A stretch of 6,935 nt of DNA from CAYLPT01 sp964385645. GTDB taxonomy: Bacteria; Armatimonadota; Hebobacteria; Hebobacterales; Hebobacteraceae. The stretch's first letter is position 1. Every line of letters starts with the position of its first letter. Shown one piece after another: positions 1 through 4,903 of this stretch. Below the pieces are notes generated by a model. The model was not told the origin of the DNA. It ran no database searches and saw nothing but the letters and a program-made list of their open reading frames with translations. The stretch spans positions 1-6,935 of the forward strand of contig CAYLPT010000156.1 in assembly GCA_964385645.1 (NCBI GenBank), given 5' to 3'. The position numbers and the translations under genes were made by a program.

Positions 1-1
1 G

Positions 2-397
2 GCGGAGGGGCGGCTGGGGGCGGAGGACCTGGTGCGGCAGGTGGAGGTGGACGCGGAGGCCTCGCTGGCGGAGCTTTCCACGGAGGGGGTGAGCGAGCTG
101 AACAGGCTGGCGCCCTTCGGGATGGGCAACCCGAGCCCGATGGTGATGACCCGAGGGGTGGCGGTGGCGTCGGCCTCGGCGGTGGGGGCGGGAAGGCACC
201 TATCGCTGAGGCTGCGGGAGCAAGGCGCCCCGGGGACGGAGGTGGGGGCGATCTGGTTCGGCAAGGGGGAGCTGAGCGAGCAGGTGACGGCGGCGGGGCG
301 GGTGGACATATGCCACCGTCCGCGGTTGGACGAGTGGGGCGGGATGGTGTCGGTGCGGCTGCATGTGGAAGACATGAGAGCATCGGAGAAGGGATAG
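2..397 (+). CDS. recJ: Single-stranded-DNA-specific 5'-3' exonuclease RecJ, C-terminal fragment
   Basis: Only the last 131 codons are present; the frame is open to the left edge and stops with TAG at 395-397. RecJ degrades single-stranded DNA 5' to 3' in the cytoplasm during recombination and repair. The catalytic DHH/DHHA1 domains lie outside the window. The fragment carries the conserved RecJ C-terminal signature: a leucine-rich helix followed by L-x-PFGxGNPxP (here LAPFGMGNPSP, about residues 36-46 of the fragment, near position 113). This is followed by the OB-fold-like tail, including a GTEVGAIWFG strand and a basic CHRPRLDEW segment. The PFGxGNP motif is highly specific to RecJ. relA follows after only 13 nt on the same strand, so the two are probably one transcription unit. 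A valine codon at 32 could be read as a GTG start, but the frame is open upstream of it and the motif belongs to the larger protein, so this is not the true start. Confidence 0.93.
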   Translation, partial: AEGRLGAEDLVRQVEVDAEASLAELSTEGVSELNRLAPFGMGNPSPMVMTRGVAVASASAVGAGRHLSLRLREQGAPGTEVGAIWFGKGELSEQVTAAGRVDICHRPRLDEWGGMVSVRLHVEDMRASEKG

Positions 398-410
398 CGG
401 GACCGCAGCG

Positions 411-2585
411 ATGGCCGAGGTGACGAGCCAGAGACCGGCGGCTGACCTGGAGGAGCTGCTGGGGCGCGCGATTGAGCAGAACCCGGAGGCGGACCGGGAG
501 CTGCTGCGGCGGGCGTACGAGTACGCGCGGCGGGCGCACGCCGGGCAGCGGCGCCTGACAGGCGACGAATACCTGAGCCATCCCCTGGCGGTGGCTGAGC
601 TGCTGGTCGAGCTGGGCATGGACGACGCGACGCTGGCGGCGGCGCTGCTGCACGATGTGGTGGAGGATACGGACCGGGGGCTGGAGGACGTGCAGAGGGA
701 GTTTGGGGAGGAGATCGCCTCTCTGGTGGACGGGGTGACGAAGCTGCGGCGGATCCAGTTTGACACGGGGCGGGCGCGGCAAGCGGAGAACCTGCGGCGG
801 ATGCTGCTGGCGATGGCGAAGGACCTGCGGGTGATTCTCATCAAGCTGGCGGATCGGCTGCACAATATGAGGACGCTGGAGGCGCTGCCGAGGGAGCGGC
901 GGGCGGAGGTGGCGAGGGAGACGCTGCAGATCTTCGCGCCGATCGCGCACAGGCTCGGCATCTGGCGGTTCAAGTGGGAGCTGGAGGACGAGGCGCTCAA
1001 GCACCTGGAGCCGGAGGCGTATCTGCGGGTGAGGCGCGCGGTGGCGCGCTCGCGCGAGGAACGGGTCAGGACCATCGGGCGGGCGATCGAGCAATTGCGG
1101 GGGCGCCTGGAGGCGATGGGGGTGGCGGCGGAGATCGAGGGCCGGCCCAAGCACTTCTACAGCATCTACCAGAAGATGCAGCAGCAGGCGGTGGACTTCG
1201 ACCAGATCCTGGATCTGGAGGCGATCCGGGTGATCGTGAACACAGAGACGGAGTGCTACACCGCGCTGGGGGTGGTGCACTCGCTGTGGCTGCCGCTGCC
1301 AGACATGTTCACGGACTACATCGCGAAGCCGAAGTCGAACATGTACCAGTCTTTGCACACGAAGGTCATTGGACCGCACGGCGGGCCGATGGAGGTGCAG
1401 ATACGCACCTGGGCGATGCACCGGAGGGCGGAGTACGGGGTGGCGGCCCACTGGCGCTACAAGGAGGGACGGGGTGGCGACCTGGAGGCGGATGCGAAGC
1501 TGGCCTGGCTGCGGCAGCTTCTGGAGCTGCACTCGGACCTGCGGGACCCGCAGGAGTGGCTGGAATCGCTGAAGCTGGACTTGTTCAAGGACCAGGTGTT
1601 CGTGTTCACGCCGAAGGGGGATGTGATAGACCTGCCGGCGGGCTCGACGCCGGTGGACTTCGCCTACCGCATCCACACCGAGGTGGGCCACCGGTGCGCG
1701 GGGGCGCGGGTGAACGGGCGGATGGTGCCGCTGGACTACGTGTTCAAGAACGGCGATGTGGCGGAGATCATCACCTCCTCGCGGCCGGACGCGCGCCCCA
1801 GCCTCGACTGGCTGACGCGGGTGCAGACCTCGCAGGCGAAGAGCCGGATCAAGGCCTGGTACCGGCGGGCGCAGCGGGAGGAGAGCATCGCCCGGGGCCG
1901 GGAGCGGCTGGAGGAGGAGTGCGAGCGAGCGGGGGCGTCGGCGGCGGAGCTGCTGGACGAGGAGGCGGTCTCGGGGGTGGCGAGGCAGCTCAGCTTCGCG
2001 GCCGCGGAGGACCTGTACGCGGCGGTGGGCTATGGCGACCTGGCGGCGGAGACGGTGCTGCGCCGGCTGCGGGGGGAGCCGGCGGCTCCGCGGCGCAAGC
2101 GGCGGCGGCGCTCGGACCAGGGCTCGGTGCACATCGCGATCACCGCGGGCGGGGTGAGCGACCTCGCCTTCCGGCTGTCGCGGTGCTGCGCGCCGGTGCC
2201 CGGGGATCCGATCGTGGGGTTCGTGACCCGGGGCCGAGGGGTGACCGTGCACCGGGCGGGGTGTGCGAACGTCGCCTACTACTCCCGACGGGAGCCGGGC
2301 CGGCTGATGCCGCTGGAGTGGAGCTTGAGCCCGGAGGCCTACTTCCCGGTGATGGTGCAGGTGGAGGCTCTGGATCGGGTGGGGCTGTTGAGCGACATCA
2401 CCGCCATCATCAGTGCCGGGAACACGAACATCGTGGATGCGAGCGTCCGCACAGGGGGCAAGCCGAAGATGGCCCGCTTCCAGCTCACGCTGGAGGTGAA
2501 GAGCCTCGAGCAACTGCGGGACATCATGGGGCGGATCGGGGCTCTCAGCGACGTGGTGCGGGTGGACCGCGCGAGACGGCTATAG
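411..2585 (+). CDS. relA: Bifunctional (p)ppGpp synthetase/hydrolase, RelA/SpoT family (Rel)
   Basis: A complete 724-residue long RSH enzyme, the usual length. It makes (p)ppGpp from ATP plus GDP/GTP on starved ribosomes and hydrolyses it, controlling the stringent response. Domains in order: HD hydrolase about 30-185, with metal and catalytic residues matching characterised Rel proteins (R48, H57, H81-D82, E85-D86, D148, N152 in LADRLHNMRTL); synthetase about 240-350, with GRPKHFYSIYQKM at 244-256, D268 and E328 (MEVQIRT); TGS about 393-455; a helical linker with a basic run (RRKRRRR, 561-567); a zinc-finger-like region with C592-C593, H614 and C618; and ACT about 645-722. Both active sites look intact, so I infer a bifunctional enzyme. 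One oddity is that the RxKD/ExDD charge-switch motif reads MFTD (299-302). The ATG at 411 is chosen because the HD domain needs it; the Shine-Dalgarno is weak (GGGA, 399-402). It lies 13 nt after recJ. Confidence 0.96.
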   Translation: MAEVTSQRPAADLEELLGRAIEQNPEADRELLRRAYEYARRAHAGQRRLTGDEYLSHPLAVAELLVELGMDDATLAAALLHDVVEDTDRGLEDVQREFGEEIASLVDGVTKLRRIQFDTGRARQAENLRRMLLAMAKDLRVILIKLADRLHNMRTLEALPRERRAEVARETLQIFAPIAHRLGIWRFKWELEDEALKHLEPEAYLRVRRAVARSREERVRTIGRAIEQLRGRLEAMGVAAEIEGRPKHFYSIYQKMQQQAVDFDQILDLEAIRVIVNTETECYTALGVVHSLWLPLPDMFTDYIAKPKSNMYQSLHTKVIGPHGGPMEVQIRTWAMHRRAEYGVAAHWRYKEGRGGDLEADAKLAWLRQLLELHSDLRDPQEWLESLKLDLFKDQVFVFTPKGDVIDLPAGSTPVDFAYRIHTEVGHRCAGARVNGRMVPLDYVFKNGDVAEIITSSRPDARPSLDWLTRVQTSQAKSRIKAWYRRAQREESIARGRERLEEECERAGASAAELLDEEAVSGVARQLSFAAAEDLYAAVGYGDLAAETVLRRLRGEPAAPRRKRRRRSDQGSVHIAITAGGVSDLAFRLSRCCAPVPGDPIVGFVTRGRGVTVHRAGCANVAYYSRREPGRLMPLEWSLSPEAYFPVMVQVEALDRVGLLSDITAIISAGNTNIVDASVRTGGKPKMARFQLTLEVKSLEQLRDIMGRIGALSDVVRVDRARRL

Positions 2586-2604
2586 CCAGGCCGGGGCGCG
2601 CTCG

Positions 2605-2627
2605 GGCGGCGCCGGCTGGCCGCCGGC
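2605..2627. terminator. Possible GC-rich hairpin between convergent genes
   Basis: The 76-bp gap between the relA stop and the stop of the minus-strand zinc-ribbon gene contains two alternative short inverted repeats. One is GGCGGC (2605-2610) with GCCGCC (2619-2624). The other is GCCGGC (2611-2616) with GCCGGC (2622-2627). Each gives a 6-bp all-GC stem with a loop of 5-8 nt. Position between convergent genes suits a bidirectional terminator. No T-run follows on either strand, and such repeats are common by chance at this GC content, so support is weak. Confidence 0.25.
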
Positions 2628-2661
2628 CGCGACGCCAAGGGCCTGCCCTGTCGCCGCGTGG

Positions 2662-2895
2662 TCAGTGGACGGGAGCGCCGGGCCGGAAGTCTCGGCAGTT
2701 AGTGCTGCACGAGAGCAGGGAGGGGCTCTCGGCCTCGCGGCGGTCCACCTCGATGCGGTGCGGGCGGCACAGGCGGTCGCGGGGGCTGTAGTTGGCGCAG
2801 TTGACGCAGCGCCGAAGGATGGCGCTGCAGCGGAGGCACCGGCTCTGGTTCTCGAGCCAGTTCTCCGTGCCGCACTCCGGGCAGCTGATCTCCAC
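2662..2895 (-). CDS. Small two-cluster cysteine (zinc-ribbon-like) protein, unknown function
   Basis: A 77-residue protein starting with GTG at 2895 and ending with TGA at 2664-2662. The start is well supported by a near-perfect Shine-Dalgarno (GGAGGTGA, 7 nt upstream). The N-terminal half has C5-x2-C8 and C20-x2-C23, a classic four-cysteine zinc-ribbon arrangement (CPECGTEN ... CLRC). The second half has C30-x2-C33, C43, H46, C63 and C67, ending in a CRDF motif, and could hold a second metal site. There is no signal peptide or membrane segment, so it is probably cytoplasmic. The ordered cysteine spacing argues for a real gene despite its size. I do not recognise a named family. The role is unknown; nucleic-acid or protein binding are only possibilities. 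It lies 123 bp downstream of the TPR gene on the same strand and may be read from the same transcript or from its own promoter. It converges on relA. Confidence 0.8.
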   Translation of the reverse strand: MEISCPECGTENWLENQSRCLRCSAILRRCVNCANYSPRDRLCRPHRIEVDRREAESPSLLSCSTNCRDFRPGAPVH

Positions 2896-2902
2896 CTCAG
2901 CC

Positions 2903-2910
2903 TCACCTCC
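2903..2910 (-). promoter_or_regulatory. Strong Shine-Dalgarno for the zinc-ribbon gene
   Basis: On the minus strand the bases read GGAGGTGA, with 7 nt before the GTG at 2895. This is the strongest ribosome-binding site in the window and decides the start of the 77-residue protein. It also suggests independent, efficient translation of this gene. Confidence 0.8.
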
Positions 2911-3018
2911 AGGGCCGCTGGGGCCACGATGGCAAGTCCTCAGGTGGGGAGAACGAAACCCAGATAGGAGGGCGATGGGGCGGGGTTCTGCGACAGGGTG
3001 TCCTCCCCTGCCGCGCCT

Positions 3019-3873
3019 TCAGCGATTCTTGGCGCGCTCTCCCGCCATCGCCGGCGGCGCGCTCTGCTCCACCACGGCCTGCCACTGCCGCGCCTCCTCC
3101 CAGCGGCCGGCGCGCAGCGTGAGCCCCCACAGCATCTCCGGGATGAGGGAGTCGCCGGGATCGAGCTCGTGGGCGCGCAGGCAGGCGTCAATGGCCATCG
3201 CCCAACGGTCGGCCCCGCCCTCGAGGTCGGCGAGCCGGGCGCGGACGGCGGCGAGCAGGAGCTGGGCGCCGGGCGCGTCGGGCAGCCAGGCGGCGACCGC
3301 GGCGGCGCGGGGAGCGGCCTCCCGGAGCACGGAGCGGCGGGCGCGGTCGGCCGCGCTGTGTCCCTCAAGCACCAGGAGATCGTCCACGGTCAGGCAGAGG
3401 TGGACGAGGGCGGCGCGCGCGACAGGGTCGCCATCGCGGATCCCGGACTCGAGGCGGACGGCGAGGTCGAGGGCGCGCTCGGTCTCGCGGCGCAGGCGAG
3501 CAGCCTGCTGGCCGATGACGCCGCGGAGGCAGGCGTCATCGAGGCGGGCGCGCGCCTCGACAGCGGCGAGCACGATGGAGACCGAGGGTTGGTCGGCGGC
3601 GGCGGCGCGATCGCGCGCGCGCCGATCCCGGAGCCGGCCCCAGGCGAGGGGAGAGAGCGAGCGCTCCCGGGGGGCGAACCAGGCGAGCCAGGCGGCCTGG
3701 TAGTAGGCGGCGGCGTGGTCACCGGCCTGCTCATAGGCGCGCACGAGCGTCTCCCGCGCCTCGTAGTCGGCCCGGTCGGCGAGCACGCGCGCGGTGAGGG
3801 CGGCGGTGTCACAGGCCGCCGGCGCGGCCAGCGAGAGCAGGGCGAGCGCGGCCCAGGGCGCCGGGCGGCTCAC
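3019..3873 (-). CDS. Exported TPR-like protein, partner of the adjacent protease
   Basis: A 284-residue protein starting with GTG at 3873 and ending with TGA at 3021-3019. Residues 1 to about 20 form a hydrophobic Ala/Leu-rich signal peptide. A cysteine at 21 follows APAA, which lacks the usual leucine at -3, so lipoprotein anchoring is possible but not favoured. Residues 34-66 look like a TPR helix pair (ADYEARETLVRAYEQAGDHA, then AYYQAAW), and 223-270 resemble a second (CLRAHELDPGD ... RAGRWEEARQW). The middle is Arg/Ala-rich helix without a recognised motif. No catalytic signature is visible. TPR proteins usually hold partner proteins. The start overlaps the protease stop by four bases (GTGA) and has its own GGAGG site, so the two are probably translationally coupled and may act together outside the cytoplasm. 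The coupling is well supported; the shared function is inference. Confidence 0.85.
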   Translation of the reverse strand: MSRPAPWAALALLSLAAPAACDTAALTARVLADRADYEARETLVRAYEQAGDHAAAYYQAAWLAWFAPRERSLSPLAWGRLRDRRARDRAAAADQPSVSIVLAAVEARARLDDACLRGVIGQQAARLRRETERALDLAVRLESGIRDGDPVARAALVHLCLTVDDLLVLEGHSAADRARRSVLREAAPRAAAVAAWLPDAPGAQLLLAAVRARLADLEGGADRWAMAIDACLRAHELDPGDSLIPEMLWGLTLRAGRWEEARQWQAVVEQSAPPAMAGERAKNR

Positions 3874-4793
3874 CGCCCGGCCTCCGTGAACGGGATGGCG
3901 TGTCGGCGCAGGAACATCCGCAGCACGTTCGAGGCGATGGCGAGGTGGAGGCTGGCATGGGCGGGGTCGGCCTCGGCTGTGGGGCCGCGCTGGGCGAGCA
4001 GCGCATAGCAGACGCCAATCACCCTCCCCCGCGCGTCTAGCAGGGGCCCGCCGCTGCTGCCCCGGCCGGTCTGGGCGCTGTGCTGGAGCCGCAGCACGGG
4101 GCCCTCTGTGAGGCCGCTGACGGTGACCCGCGTCTGCCCGGTGACGGGGTCAACGTCGCGCACGATCTGCATCTCCTCATGCACCCGGCCGCCGCGCACC
4201 AGGGAGAGGATGACGCCGGGCGTCGCGGTGTAGGAGTCGTCCAGGTAGCCGAGGGCGCGGACGCGGTCGCCCAGGGACACGGCGGCCGAGTCGCCGATGG
4301 GCAGGAAGGCGAACTCGGTCTCGTCGCCGGGCGGGCGCAGGACGCGGAGGACGGCAAGATCAAGGTCCTCGGCGACGGCCACCGGCCGCGCCAGGTAGGA
4401 GCGCTCCTCCTCCCCCACCTGCACCGTGATCCACAGGTCGCGGATGGCGAGCAGGAGCCGCTCCATGGAGTCCCATTGCGTGTGGGTGAAGCGCAGCCCC
4501 GTGTAGCGGACGCCGCCCAGGACGACGTGGGCGTTCGTCACCAGGTCGCCGCGGGAGTTGACGAAGAAGCCGGTGCCCGTGCTGCCGACGCGCAGCCGGC
4601 GCGCGAGCTCTTGCTCGTACGGCGTCCAGCCGGGGCGAGCGCCCAGCTCGGCCGCCAGGCTGGGGCCGGCGGAAAAGGGGTTGAGGGCGGCCTCGACCCG
4701 CACGACCGCCGACCGCGGGGCCGCCTCCGCGGGGAGGAGGGGGGCAGCGGCGGCGAGAGCTGCGAGCAAGACGATGGTGTGGCGCATCGCCAT
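3870..4793 (-). CDS. Secreted trypsin-like serine protease without PDZ domain (S1/HtrA-like)
   Basis: A 307-residue protein. An N-terminal hydrophobic segment (residues about 6-20) ending in AEA-AP (22-26) looks like a signal peptide cleaved after A24, placing the enzyme in the periplasm or outside the cell. The chymotrypsin-fold triad is visible: H89 in GFFVNSRGDLVTNAHVV, D145 in DLDLAVLRV, and S247 in GRGSSGGPLLD, followed by GRVIGVCYA. The motifs are closest to HtrA/Deg-type peptidases, but the protein ends about 60 residues after the serine, leaving no room for a PDZ domain. The H-D interval (56 residues) and D-S interval (102) look longer than in DegP, with extra segments around 93-130 and 203-235. 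Two in-frame ATGs (4793 and 4787) are possible starts; neither has a clear Shine-Dalgarno. It is the first gene of the minus-strand group and overlaps the TPR gene by 4 nt. The substrate is unknown. Confidence 0.9.
   Translation of the reverse strand: MAMRHTIVLLAALAAAAPLLPAEAAPRSAVVRVEAALNPFSAGPSLAAELGARPGWTPYEQELARRLRVGSTGTGFFVNSRGDLVTNAHVVLGGVRYTGLRFTHTQWDSMERLLLAIRDLWITVQVGEEERSYLARPVAVAEDLDLAVLRVLRPPGDETEFAFLPIGDSAAVSLGDRVRALGYLDDSYTATPGVILSLVRGGRVHEEMQIVRDVDPVTGQTRVTVSGLTEGPVLRLQHSAQTGRGSSGGPLLDARGRVIGVCYALLAQRGPTAEADPAHASLHLAIASNVLRMFLRRHAIPFTEAGR
3881..3885 (-). promoter_or_regulatory. Shine-Dalgarno of the TPR gene inside the protease 3' end
   Basis: GGAGG on the minus strand lies 7 nt before the GTG at 3873, within the last codons of the protease gene. 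Together with the GTGA start/stop overlap (3870-3873) it fixes the start of the TPR-like protein and supports reinitiation or coupled translation. Confidence 0.75.
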
Positions 4794-4846
4794 CAGACAG
4801 GAGGTTCTGCGGGCCGCCCGGCGGCTCCTGGGCTGAGGCGCGGGTG

Positions 4847-4876
4847 TTGCCGGGGGCGGGCCGGGTGTGCTAGTTT
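4847..4876 (+). promoter_or_regulatory. Predicted recG promoter giving a leaderless mRNA
   Basis: TTGCCG (4847-4852) matches the -35 consensus at four of six bases. After an 18-nt spacer comes TAGTTT (4871-4876), preceded by TG at 4868-4869 as in an extended -10 element. Only 7 nt (4877-4883) separate the -10 from the recG ATG, so transcription should start at or one base before the ATG. This agrees with the absence of any Shine-Dalgarno. It is also the most AT-rich patch in the divergent region. Predicted by eye only. Confidence 0.5.
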
Positions 4877-4903
4877 ACAGGCGATGACGGCCGACTTCGT
4901 CAA
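4874..4903 (-). promoter_or_regulatory. Candidate promoter for the minus-strand protease group
   Basis: On the minus strand TTGACG (positions 4903-4898, five of six matches to the -35 consensus) is followed after 18 nt by TGTAAA (4879-4874, four of six matches to the -10). It would start a transcript near 4867, with a leader of roughly 75 nt before the protease ATG. Its -10 overlaps the recG -10 and its -35 lies within the first recG codons. It is the best minus-strand candidate I could find in the 90-bp gap, but could be chance. Confidence 0.3.

Noticed and set aside
200..1150. A 316-codon minus-strand frame spanning the recJ end and the relA start
   Set aside because: Ser/Arg/Ala-rich shadow of two well-supported plus-strand genes, with no conserved pattern.
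974..2791. A 605-codon plus-strand frame overlapping relA and running past it
   Set aside because: It is a Gly/Ala/Arg-rich low-complexity translation in a shifted frame, while the relA frame shows complete conserved domains over the same bases.
2994..3010. CAGGG-N7-CCCTG inverted repeat just after the TPR gene stop
   Set aside because: A 5-bp stem without a T-run is too weak in this base composition to call a terminator.
2792..3703. A 303-codon plus-strand frame rich in Arg and Ser
   Set aside because: It crosses the zinc-ribbon gene, an intergenic gap and the TPR gene in the opposite direction with no recognisable protein feature.
3805..3873. Lipoprotein signal on the TPR-like protein (Cys at residue 21)
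   Set aside because: The bases before the cysteine encode APAA, lacking the leucine-type residue expected at -3, so ordinary signal peptidase cleavage is at least as likely. It is kept only as a possibility.
2998..4008. A 336-codon plus-strand frame opposite the TPR and protease genes
   Set aside because: Low-complexity Gly/Ala/Arg product without motifs. The minus strand has signal peptides, a catalytic triad, a GTGA overlap and Shine-Dalgarno sites.
4798..4808. AGGAGGT-like sequence on the plus strand upstream of recG
   Set aside because: It resembles a Shine-Dalgarno but no start codon in the recG frame lies at a workable distance, and the recG ATG is about 80 nt away.
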